A stretch of 64,000 nt of DNA from CAZTQN01 sp964615765 (GTDB taxonomy: Bacteria; Planctomycetota; Phycisphaerae; Phycisphaerales; UBA1924): positions 190,884 through 254,883 of the forward strand of contig CAZTQN010000001.1 of NCBI GenBank assembly GCA_964615765.1, in the 5' to 3' direction. Both the position numbers and the translations under genes were made by a program. Under the pieces are notes generated by a model. That model had not been told where the DNA came from. It was given only the letters and a program-made list of their open reading frames with translations, and made no database searches. Shown here one piece after another: positions 24,065 through 31,096 of this stretch; within the stretch, counting starts at the first letter, position 1, and each line of letters starts with the position of its first letter.

Positions 24065-24799
24065 TCACTTGAGTTCGACGTTCCAATACGCGTCGTCGAG
24101 GAACGACTTCCAGGACGAGTACTTCTGCTGGCCCAGGCGGATGGAGATGAGCGGGTTGCGCTTCGGGCGCACGGGCTCGCGCACGAGCTTCATGTGGGCC
24201 TCGGGGGGCGTGCGGCCGCCCTTGCGCGCGTTGCACTTCACGCAGGCGCACACCAGGTTCTCCCAACTGTCCTGCCCGCCCTGGGAGCGCGGGAGGACGT
24301 GGTCGATGGAGAGCTCGCTGGTGGGGAAGGTCTTGCCGCAGTACTGGCACTGGTTGCGGTCGCGTGCGAAGAGGTTGCGCCGGTTGAGCTTGACGATCTG
24401 AGCCGGCAGGCGGTCGTAGCCGAGCAGGCGGATGACCTTGGGCACGGCGACCTCGAAGCGGACGGTGCGGACCCAGTCGTACTTTTCCGGTTCAAAGCTC
24501 TTCTGCAGTTCGGCGAGTTCGGCCCAGGTCTCGAACGAGTAGTTCACCCAGCGCCCGTCGTCGACGTGGATGACCTCCGCGATCTCGCGGCAGAGCAGGC
24601 TGAAGGCTCGGCGCGCGGAGACGACGCGGACGGCGACGTACGCGCGGTTGAGGACGAGGACTTTGGCGTCGAGGGCGGTGGGCCCGCCGAAGGCCGGGAC
24701 GTAGAGCCCGCCGTCACAATCATCGGGGTCGGACAGCAGGCCCGCGTCGTCGAGTGCGGGTTCGCGATGCGCGGAGTTGCGGCCTCGCGGGGTGCTCAT
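24065..24799 (-). CDS. HNH endonuclease family protein
   Basis: A 244-residue protein. Residues 147-195 are an HNH domain with zinc knuckles: CQYCG (Cys151, Cys154), SIDHVLPRSQGG (Asp166-His167), WENLVCACVKCNARKGG (Asn181, Cys186, Cys189). The N-terminal ~140 residues (VLVLNRAYVAVRVVSARRAFSLL) are conserved in a group of stand-alone bacterial HNH proteins found in many free-living lineages. The biological role is unclear; it is not next to a methylase, integrase or toxin, so a restriction or mobile function is not indicated. Confidence 0.88.
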   Translation of the reverse strand: MSTPRGRNSAHREPALDDAGLLSDPDDCDGGLYVPAFGGPTALDAKVLVLNRAYVAVRVVSARRAFSLLCREIAEVIHVDDGRWVNYSFETWAELAELQKSFEPEKYDWVRTVRFEVAVPKVIRLLGYDRLPAQIVKLNRRNLFARDRNQCQYCGKTFPTSELSIDHVLPRSQGGQDSWENLVCACVKCNARKGGRTPPEAHMKLVREPVRPKRNPLISIRLGQQKYSSWKSFLDDAYWNVELK

Positions 24800-24974
24800 G
24801 AACCAATAGGCCGCGCCCTTTCGGGCCCGGACGGGGCTGCCGAATGGAAGGGTATACGCCAGCCGTTCGGGGGTCCACGCGTCGGGGGCACAAGGGGTTG
24901 GCGCTGACGGAATCTTGACAGAGATTCGGCCGAGCCGCCCAAGGCGGTGAGCCGGGGGGGGGCGGGGAGCGCGG

Positions 24975-26579
24975 TCAGTGCCGGAAGTGGCGTGTGCCGG
25001 TGTGCAGGCACGTCACGCCGCGGCTGGTGCAGAGGGCGATGGTGTCGGCGTCGCGCTTGGAGCCGCCGGGGTGGACGAGCGTGGTGACGCCCGCGTCGAT
25101 GAGCAGTCGCGGGCCGTCGTCGAAAGGGAAGAAGGCGTCGCCGACGGCGATGGCGCCGCGGGCGAGGTCGCCGGCCTTGGCGAGGGCGAGGCGGCAGGCG
25201 GACACGCGGTCGACTTGGCCGGAACCGACGCCGAACAGCCGCGTCACGCCGGGGCGGGCGGGGTCCGGCCCGCCGACGACGATGGCGTTGGACGTGACCG
25301 AGCGGCACAGGACCTCAAGCACGGCGGCGGCGGCGAGGCGAGCGGCGTCGAGCTTCGGGCCGGCCTTGAGCTCCCAGCGCTCGGGCACGGCGGGCGAGAG
25401 GTCGCGGTCCTGCACGAGCATGCCGCCAGGGACGGAGCGGTAGTCGAGCTTGCGGGCGCTGGAGGCGGCCTTGTCGCCCACGGCGAGCAGGCGCACGTTG
25501 GCCCAGCGCTCGCGGAGGACGTCGAGGGCGGCGTCGTTGAACGCGGGGGCGATGACGACCTCGAAAAAGTGCGACTCGCGGGCGATGACGCGGGCGGCGG
25601 CGGCGTCGACGCTCGACGAGACGGCGAGAATCCCGCCGTAGGCCGCGACGGGGTCGCCGGCGATGGCGGCGTCGACGGCGGGCTCGAGCGCGCTCGCGAC
25701 GGCCCCGCCGCACGGGTTGGTGTGCTTGACGACGACGGCGGCGTGCTGCCGCTCGCGATCGATGATGCGGGCGAGGGCCTTGACGGCTTCGAGGGCGGCG
25801 GCGGCGTCGTTGATGTTGTTGTACGAGAGGTGCTTGCCGTGCAACTGCTGGGCGTTGACGACCGACTGCCCGGTGGAGGCGGGGTCGCGGTAGAGGGCGG
25901 CCTGCTGGTGCGGGTTCTCGCCGTAGCGGAGTTGGTCGACCAGCGTGTAGCGGAGGTCGAGCACCTGCGGGAAGGCGCCCTGGCGACGGCCGAGGAACGA
26001 GGCGATGGCGGCGTCGTACTCGGCGGTGCGGGCGAAGGCGGCGGCGGCGAGCTGGGCCCGGGTCTCGGGCGTGGTGCTCCCGCCGTGCGCGTCCATCTCC
26101 TGGATCACGCGGTCATAGTCGCGGGGCGAGGTGACGACGGTGACGAAGCGGGCGTTCTTGGCGGCGGCGCGGAGCATGGCCGGCCCGCCGACGTCGATGT
26201 TCTCGATCGCGTCGGCCATCGACACGTTCGGGTCGGCGACGGTGCGCTGGAACGGGTACAGGTTGATGCAGACCAGGTCGATGGGCTCGAAGCGGTGCTG
26301 TTTGAGGAACGCGGTGTGCTCGGCGCGGTCGCGCAGGGCGAGCAGGCCGGCGTGCACGGCGGGGTGCAGCGTCTTGACGCGCCCGTCGAGGCCTTCGGGA
26401 AAGCCGGTGACGGTCTCGACGGGGACGACGGGCACGCCGGCGGCGGCGAGGGCCTTGGCCGTGCCGCCGGTGGAGATGATGGTCACGCCTCGGGCCGCCA
26501 GCGCCTGCGCGAAGGGCACGAGGTCGGCTTTATCGTTGACCGAGAGCAGCGCGCGGCGGATGGGGGTGGGCGGGGTCAT
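24975..26579 (-). CDS. purH: Bifunctional AICAR formyltransferase / IMP cyclohydrolase
   Basis: A 534-residue enzyme catalysing the last two steps of IMP synthesis. The N-terminal MGS-like IMP cyclohydrolase domain has STGGTAKAL, the FPEGLDGRVKTLHP block and the IDLVCINLYPF block. The C-terminal AICAR transformylase has the catalytic Lys-His in VVVKHTNPCGGA (residues ~285), and ends with VGDAFFPFDDGPRLLIDAGVTTLVHPGGS, then the conserved CLHTGTRHFRH. Length matches the family. It is followed 8 bases away, upstream on the minus strand, by the beta-propeller lipoprotein gene and may share its transcript. Confidence 0.97.
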   Translation of the reverse strand: MTPPTPIRRALLSVNDKADLVPFAQALAARGVTIISTGGTAKALAAAGVPVVPVETVTGFPEGLDGRVKTLHPAVHAGLLALRDRAEHTAFLKQHRFEPIDLVCINLYPFQRTVADPNVSMADAIENIDVGGPAMLRAAAKNARFVTVVTSPRDYDRVIQEMDAHGGSTTPETRAQLAAAAFARTAEYDAAIASFLGRRQGAFPQVLDLRYTLVDQLRYGENPHQQAALYRDPASTGQSVVNAQQLHGKHLSYNNINDAAAALEAVKALARIIDRERQHAAVVVKHTNPCGGAVASALEPAVDAAIAGDPVAAYGGILAVSSSVDAAAARVIARESHFFEVVIAPAFNDAALDVLRERWANVRLLAVGDKAASSARKLDYRSVPGGMLVQDRDLSPAVPERWELKAGPKLDAARLAAAAVLEVLCRSVTSNAIVVGGPDPARPGVTRLFGVGSGQVDRVSACRLALAKAGDLARGAIAVGDAFFPFDDGPRLLIDAGVTTLVHPGGSKRDADTIALCTSRGVTCLHTGTRHFRH

Positions 26580-26587
26580 GGCGGCAC

Positions 26588-27814
26588 TCAGCGGGGCGAC
26601 AGCCGCGTGATCACGCCCTGCGGGCTGACGGCGTAGACCGGGCTGTCCTTCGGGCTTTCGGCGACGAGCATGGAGATCGAGCGCAGTTCGACGGTGTCGA
26701 TGGTGCGCCCGTTCTTGGGGTCGAGCGTGACGGCCTTGGCCGTGCCGGCGGCGTCGGTCGCGCCGGCGAAGACGACCAGGCGGCTGTTGCGGAGCGCGAC
26801 GGCGACGCCGTCGACCGTGTCGTTCTGCCAGAGGACTTTGCCGGTCGTCGGGTCAAAGGCGGAGAACCCGCCGGACTCGCCCAGGTCGACGTACAGGCGC
26901 CCGTCGATGAACGCGGGGGCTTGGCGGAGCGGGGCGTTGGTGCGGTGACGCCAGAGGATCTGCCCGCCGGAGCGGGTGACGGCGTACAGCGAGTGGTCGA
27001 GGCTGGCGATGAACGCGAGCGTGTCGCTGGTGGCGATGGGGGCGCCGGGCCCGGCGAACATCTTGCTGCGCCCGAGCCCGCGCCCGGTGAGCGCGTCGAG
27101 CACGACGATGTCGCCGGCCTGCGAAGCGAAGATGGTCTCGGGCCCCTGAGCGAAGACGACGGGGTCGACATCGACGGCGCCCGTCAGGCCCGAGCCCCAG
27201 ACCTGGAACCCGGTGCTGGCCAAGAGGCCGACCAGGTGCCCGTTGGAAGCGCCGTACGCGAGGGCGTCGCCGACCAGGGCCGTGCGCGTGCTGGCGACTT
27301 CGGGCAGGCGGTGCTTGGTGCGAAGGGTGCCGGTGTCGGCGTCGTAGATGAAGACTTCGGTTTCGCTGGGGAGGATGATGGCGGCGCCGCGGCTGCCTTC
27401 GGAGCCGCCCTGGCGGACGGGGGCGAAGAACCGCGTGAGCGGGCCGGCGGCCTGGTCGGACCAGCGCTGCGCGCCGGAGCGGGCTTCGAGGACGGTGAAC
27501 ACGCCCTCGGTATCGGTGACGCACAGGGCGTCGCCGAGGACCTGCACCGACTCGACGGTGCCGCCGGGGAGCATGGTCGGAAAGCCGCGCCACTCGACGC
27601 GGTAGCCGAGGGTGCTGAACTCATCGGCCTGCATGGGCACGGAGGCGGCCCGCTGATCGAGCGTCATGGTGCGCGGGCCGTCGGACTCGCACCCTCCCAA
27701 GCCGCCGCCCACCGCCGCGAGCGCTGCCAGCACAGTCGCGGCCGCGAACAGGCGAGGCCGGGCGGACGCCGAGCGGGCGGGCGAGGCATGAACGAGGGCA
27801 AGCGGTCGGGTCAT
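26588..27814 (-). CDS. PQQ-like beta-propeller lipoprotein
   Basis: A 408-residue protein. The chosen ATG (27814) opens a signal peptide with lipobox GLGGC (Cys near residue 41). The rest is a repeated propeller with Gln/Trp motifs (VLEARSGAQRWSDQ, LLASTGFQVWGSG, VTRSGGQILWRHR, FDPTTGKVLWQND), like the PQQ-binding-like/BamB superfamily. BamB itself serves outer-membrane protein assembly, but planctomycetes hold many unrelated propellers, so a BamB role is not claimed. The gene ends 8 bases before purH, suggesting a transcriptional link without an obvious functional one. Confidence 0.8.
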   Translation of the reverse strand: MTRPLALVHASPARSASARPRLFAAATVLAALAAVGGGLGGCESDGPRTMTLDQRAASVPMQADEFSTLGYRVEWRGFPTMLPGGTVESVQVLGDALCVTDTEGVFTVLEARSGAQRWSDQAAGPLTRFFAPVRQGGSEGSRGAAIILPSETEVFIYDADTGTLRTKHRLPEVASTRTALVGDALAYGASNGHLVGLLASTGFQVWGSGLTGAVDVDPVVFAQGPETIFASQAGDIVVLDALTGRGLGRSKMFAGPGAPIATSDTLAFIASLDHSLYAVTRSGGQILWRHRTNAPLRQAPAFIDGRLYVDLGESGGFSAFDPTTGKVLWQNDTVDGVAVALRNSRLVVFAGATDAAGTAKAVTLDPKNGRTIDTVELRSISMLVAESPKDSPVYAVSPQGVITRLSPR

Positions 27815-27953
27815 GGTCGGTCCTGTCCGGTCGCGCCGGGTCGGGGTTTGGGAAGGTGGGAAGGGCAGTATCCAAGCCGACCGCCCCGGGGTCAAGGCGC
27901 GGCGGGCTCGGCGGGGGTGAGCGGGGGGTGGGGAGCGGGGGGCGGGAAGAGGG

Positions 27954-28033
27954 GATTGAACGCGAAGGCGCGAAGGGCGCGAAGGTGGGGGAGGAAGCGG
28001 GAGGCGGGAAACGGGAAGCGGGAAACGGGAAGC
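27954..28033. repeat. Dispersed GCGAAGGC-type repeat with heptanucleotide tail, copy 1
   Basis: GATTGAACGCGAAGGCGCGAAGG begins the element and a tandem of GGGAGGC/GGGAAAC/GGGAAGC units (period 7, 27999-28033) ends it. The reverse complement of the same two-part element lies at 41879-41963. Both copies are intergenic between minus-strand genes. Confidence 0.85.
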
Positions 28034-28067
28034 CGCCCTGCTCGTCCGCGATCTCGGCTCATCCCAC

Positions 28068-28123
28068 TGGTGCCCGGTGCCTCCGTCTCTCCGGCTAGTG
28101 CCCAGTGCCTAGTGCCCAGTGCC
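28068..28123. repeat. Heptanucleotide tandem repeats (YRGTGCC)
   Basis: TGGTGCC-CGGTGCC at 28068-28081 and TAGTGCC-CAGTGCC-TAGTGCC-CAGTGCC at 28096-28123. The second block is identical to the one between rplJ and rplL, and overlaps the 3' end of the oxygenase gene, providing its stop codon. Confidence 0.9.
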
Positions 28124-28846
28124 TTCCCCCACCAACGTACTCGTCGAGTTGAACGACAGGATCACGCGGTCTTTCGCGCCCTTGTACGGCAGCCCGCTGT
28201 GCAGCAGATACGCGGGGAAGAGCACCAGCGTTCCCGGCAATGGCGGGACGTCGAGGTGGCCTTGCCCGAGGTAATGGTTGCCATAGTCGGAGTGATTGCC
28301 GCCGAAGGGCCGCGGCGTGTAGAAGCGGTTGACGCCGTTGGGCGCGTGGTCGCGTGGGTTCTCCGGCACGTCGGAGATCTGGAGGTAATAGACGCCGCAC
28401 CATGAGCACCCGCCGTGGTAGTGCGCGTCGTGGAAGCCGGAGTTGTTGGTGATGTGGAACCAGCTATCGGAGAACGTGACCTTGATCCGGTTCGGGTCGA
28501 CCTCGCGCCCGTTGACATGCCACACGGCCCGCTTCACGCTCGACTCGATGAACGCGATCAGCCGTCGCAGCCCTTCGTGCGTGGTCTTCTCGAACAGATC
28601 AAACTTGCTTTCGAAGAGCCCGTCCTTGGACTTCATGCTCGGGGCGATATCGCTGGCGATGTTCTTGGTCTCGCCGGCCTTGATGTCGTAGAGATGCTGG
28701 ATGATCCCGGCCGCGTCGCGCTCGTGGTCGCGGTAGCGGCGCGAGAAGATGGTCGTGGGCCAATACGTCCGCGGCGTGAGCTCGAACTCGTTGAGCGCGG
28801 ACCCGGGGGGCGGCATGACGGGCGTTGGGGAGCCGGCGGTGTGCAT
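28109..28846 (-). CDS. 2OG-Fe(II) oxygenase-like protein (TIGR02466-like)
   Basis: About 245 residues. The C-terminal half shows a double-stranded beta-helix oxygenase pattern: SDSWFHITNNSGFHDAHYHG gives the likely iron ligands (His and Asp/His), then SWCGVYYLQI, later GTLVLFPAYLLHSGLPYKG with the distal His, and RVILSFNS with the Arg for 2-oxoglutarate. This resembles the family of putative 2OG-Fe(II) oxygenases whose substrates are unknown. The ATG at 28846 lacks a good ribosome site, and another ATG lies at 28816. The final residues and stop codon (TAG, 28109-28111) are encoded by the heptanucleotide repeat. Confidence 0.8.
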   Translation of the reverse strand: MHTAGSPTPVMPPPGSALNEFELTPRTYWPTTIFSRRYRDHERDAAGIIQHLYDIKAGETKNIASDIAPSMKSKDGLFESKFDLFEKTTHEGLRRLIAFIESSVKRAVWHVNGREVDPNRIKVTFSDSWFHITNNSGFHDAHYHGGCSWCGVYYLQISDVPENPRDHAPNGVNRFYTPRPFGGNHSDYGNHYLGQGHLDVPPLPGTLVLFPAYLLHSGLPYKGAKDRVILSFNSTSTLVGEGTGH

Positions 28847-28855
28847 GGGGAGATC

Positions 28856-28893
28856 GGGATTCGGGATTCGGGATTCGGGAAACGGGATTCGGG
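28856..28893. repeat. Heptanucleotide tandem repeat (GGGATTC)
   Basis: Units GGGATTC x3, GGGAAAC, GGGATTC, then GGG. It lies directly before the start of the minus-strand oxygenase gene. Confidence 0.9.
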
Positions 28894-29064
28894 CGGCGGC
28901 GGGTGTCACTCCGCTCTGCGGCGTGACAGACGTATCAGCGCCGAAACCCAGCGTACCGCAAGCCCGCCGTTCTGCCCGCCGCCCATCACGCGACGCCACC
29001 GACTTTGCAAGATCTTGACGCACGGCAACGCCAACCATCAAACAAGCTCCCCTCACCCGCTGCT

Positions 29065-29150
29065 TGGTGCCCGGTGCCCGGTGCCTAGTGCCTAGTGCCT
29101 GACTGCCCCGCCTCCCTCCGACTGAGGCCCAATGCCTAGTGCCCAGTGCC
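29065..29150. repeat. Two heptanucleotide tandem arrays (YRGTGCC)
   Basis: Five units at 29065-29099 (TGGTGCC, CGGTGCC x2, TAGTGCC x2) and three at 29130-29150 (CAATGCC, TAGTGCC, CAGTGCC), the same family as at 11534 and 28096. Confidence 0.88.
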
Positions 29151-29313
29151 TTAGTTCTGTTCGGTAGGGGCGGTGGGGGGGTGGGGGGGGCAAGGGTGCA
29201 GAACCCGAACGCGGCAGGTCCGGAGAAATCTGCCCCGCGCGGCGTCGCCAAGGGCGATCACGGCTTACGCGTATGTGATCGCAGCGCAGAAACTGCCCTG
29301 CGGCAGAGTTTTT

Positions 29314-29495
29314 GTGGGCACAAAAACTCCGGCGCTGGGCACAAAAGCTCCTGCGCTGGGCACAAAAACTTCTGCGCTGGGCACAAAAGGTCCGGCGCTG
29401 GGCACAAAATGTTCGGCGCTGGGCACGAGAGCTCCTGCGCTGGGCACAAAATGTTCCGCGCTGGGCACAAAAGCTCCTGCGCTGGGCACAGCAGG
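29314..29495. repeat. 21-bp tandem repeat array, about 8-9 copies
   Basis: The unit is a conserved GCGCTGGGCACAAAA-like core (14-15 bases) plus a variable 6-7-base part (NNTCCTN or similar). The copies are in register with 21-bp spacing and no spacers. The frame encoding ALGTKxP gives a heptapeptide repeat, but other frames are equally open, so coding is not supported. Confidence 0.92.
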
Positions 29496-29560
29496 AACAA
29501 AGTTGGTCGCATCAGGAGCGGCGGCGGGCCAAGCGCGAGATCACGCCGTGCGTCCCACCT

Positions 29561-29613
29561 TCCCCCCGTCCCCCCATCCCCCCCTCCCCCCGTCCCCCCG
29601 TCCCCCCGTCCCT
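29561..29613. repeat. Octanucleotide C-rich tandem repeat (TCCCCCCN)
   Basis: Six in-register units TCCCCCC followed by G, A or C, directly upstream of ribE. The reverse strand has runs of six or more G every eight bases, which could form a G-quadruplex. Confidence 0.85.
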
Positions 29614-29636
29614 TCCGCTCATCGATACCCTCGCCC

Positions 29637-30314
29637 ATGTTCACCGGTCTTGTGCAGGCGGTCGGGCGGGTTGCGGAGCTTACGCCGTCGCGAGCGGAAG
29701 GCGTTCGAAGTGGCGGCGGCTGGGCCGGGCAGGCCGGGATGCTGCGGCTGACGGTGGACGTTGGCGACTGGGCCCACGGGCCTTCGATCCGGGCCGGCGA
29801 CAGCATCAGCATCAACGGGTGCTGTTTGACGGCGGTCGCGGACGCGGGCGTCGACGGCGGCCTGTGCACGGTCGGGTTCGACGCCGTCGCCGAGACGCTC
29901 GCGAAGACGACGGTGGGTGCGCTGCGTGTCGGCGATCCGGTCAATCTCGAGCACGCGGCGACCGCGAGCACGTTCCTCGGCGGGCACATCGTGCAGGGGC
30001 ACGTTGACGGCGTCGGACGCGTGACGCGCGTGCAGGCCACGGACGATTGGCGCGTGTGGTTCGAGGTGCCCGCGGCTCTCGCGGAGTATCTGGCGCCGAA
30101 GGGGAGCGTGTGCGTGGACGGCGTGTCGCTGACGATCGCGGAGGTCACGATGGCCGCGGGCCAGGCGACCGGCTTCTCCGTGGCCCTGATCCCGACGACG
30201 CTGGACAAGACGACGCTGCGCCGGCTGGCCGTGGGCGACGGCGTGAACCTGGAGATGGACATCATCTCGAAGCAGGTTGTGTTCTGGCTGAAGGCCCGCG
30301 AGAGCCGAAGATAA
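29637..30314 (+). CDS. ribE: Riboflavin synthase, alpha subunit
   Basis: A 225-residue enzyme joining two 6,7-dimethyl-8-ribityllumazines into riboflavin. It starts with the invariant MFTGLVQAVG and has the two tandem lumazine-binding domains typical of the family: VGDWAHGPSIRAGDSISING with CCLTAV in the first, and ASTFLGGHIVQGHVDGVG linking to VCVDGVSLTIAEV in the second. The length is normal (~200-220). The frame is open far upstream through the 21-bp repeat, but the family always begins at MFTG. No clear ribosome site is present; the C-rich octamer array lies just before the start. ruvC follows after six bases. Confidence 0.95.
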   Translation: MFTGLVQAVGRVAELTPSRAEGVRSGGGWAGQAGMLRLTVDVGDWAHGPSIRAGDSISINGCCLTAVADAGVDGGLCTVGFDAVAETLAKTTVGALRVGDPVNLEHAATASTFLGGHIVQGHVDGVGRVTRVQATDDWRVWFEVPAALAEYLAPKGSVCVDGVSLTIAEVTMAAGQATGFSVALIPTTLDKTTLRRLAVGDGVNLEMDIISKQVVFWLKARESRR

Positions 30315-30320
30315 CCGGCC

Positions 30321-30956
30321 GTGACTGTGCCCGCGTCGCCAATCTCGTCCCGCGTGTCGGCGTCGCCGACCAGTGCGCAGCCCGCGAGCGGGGGGGGCGG
30401 TGGGGGCGGGGGTGGGGGGGGGCGACGCGTGCTGGGGATTGATCCCGGGCTGCGTTTGACGGGATACGCGGTGCTGGAGATTCCGCGCGGCGGGGGTGCT
30501 GGTGCGAGTGGGGGGTCGCGGCGTGGGCGGGTGGGTGGGGGTGCCGGGGCGGAGGCGACGCTGGTCGAAGCGGGCGTGATTCGCCTGGTGCAAGGCCGCT
30601 CGGTGGCGCGGCGGCTGGTGGAACTGGACGCTGACCTGCGCGACATCATCGAGCGGACCGCGCCGCATGTCGGCGCGGTGGAGAAGCTGTACGCGCATTA
30701 CAAGCACCCGCTGACGGGCGTGATCATGGGGCACGCGCGGGGTGTGGTGCTGCTGAACATCCAGCGGGCCGGGATGGACGTGGTCGAACTGGGGGCGACG
30801 GAAGTGAAGAAATCGCTCACGGGCAACGGGCACGCGAGCAAGGCGCAGGTGCAGTCGGGCGTGCAGGCGCAGTTGGGCTTGTCCGCCCCGCCCAGCCCGC
30901 CCGACATTGCGGATGCGATCGCGATCGCGCTGTGCTGCTTGCGGCGGCTGGGGTGA
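30321..30956 (+). CDS. ruvC: Holliday junction resolvase RuvC with Gly-rich insertions
   Basis: A 211-residue endonuclease that cleaves Holliday junctions together with RuvAB. Catalytic acids are in place: Asp41 (LGIDPGLRLTGYAVLE), Glu121 (GAVEKLYAHYKHP), Asp195 and Asp198 (PPDIADAIAIAL). Two unusual parts are seen: an N-terminal run of 11 Gly (residues 24-34) before the first strand, encoded by G8 and G9 tracts, and a Gly/Ser/Arg insertion at residues ~57-78 in the first hairpin. The start is GTG at 30321, without a clear ribosome site; RuvC proper begins at residue 35, so a later start is possible. ruvA and ruvB are not in the window. Confidence 0.92.
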   Translation: MTVPASPISSRVSASPTSAQPASGGGGGGGGGGGRRVLGIDPGLRLTGYAVLEIPRGGGAGASGGSRRGRVGGGAGAEATLVEAGVIRLVQGRSVARRLVELDADLRDIIERTAPHVGAVEKLYAHYKHPLTGVIMGHARGVVLLNIQRAGMDVVELGATEVKKSLTGNGHASKAQVQSGVQAQLGLSAPPSPPDIADAIAIALCCLRRLG

Positions 30957-31096
30957 AGCGGTGTCCGGGATTTCCTGACTTTTTCCGGCGTCTGCGCGGA
31001 TTCATGAGATCTTGACGCAATCGCGCGGGTGTCTTCGGCGTTGTGTGGTATGTTCCTCTTGGGAAGAGGCTGGTCGACACCAAGAGAGGCTCGACC

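Larger units (their letters stand above)
28847..29636. other. Repeat-dense intergenic region upstream of ribE
   Basis: Nearly 800 bases with no supported gene. In order it holds GGGATTC heptamers (28856-28893), YRGTGCC heptamers (29065-29099 and 29130-29150), G-runs (29165-29190), a 21-bp tandem repeat (29314-29495), and a TCCCCCCN octamer array (29561-29613) that ends 23 bases before the ribE ATG. Long open frames cross it on both strands, but their translations are only translated repeats. Confidence 0.75.

Noticed and set aside
24065..24799. HNH gene as part of a mobile intron or restriction system
   Set aside because: No methylase, intron core, integrase or flanking repeats; it resembles the common stand-alone chromosomal HNH family.
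24978..26636. 552-residue plus-strand open frame opposite purH
   Set aside because: Shadow of purH; Gly/Val/Asp-rich, with no recognisable domain.
29314..29495. 21-bp repeats considered as a CRISPR array
   Set aside because: Units are directly abutting with no 25-40 bp unique spacers, and no cas gene is nearby.
29139..29636. In-frame 166-residue N-terminal extension of riboflavin synthase across the repeats
   Set aside because: The family always begins at MFTGLV; the extension is only translated repeat and G/C tracts, without a ribosome site.
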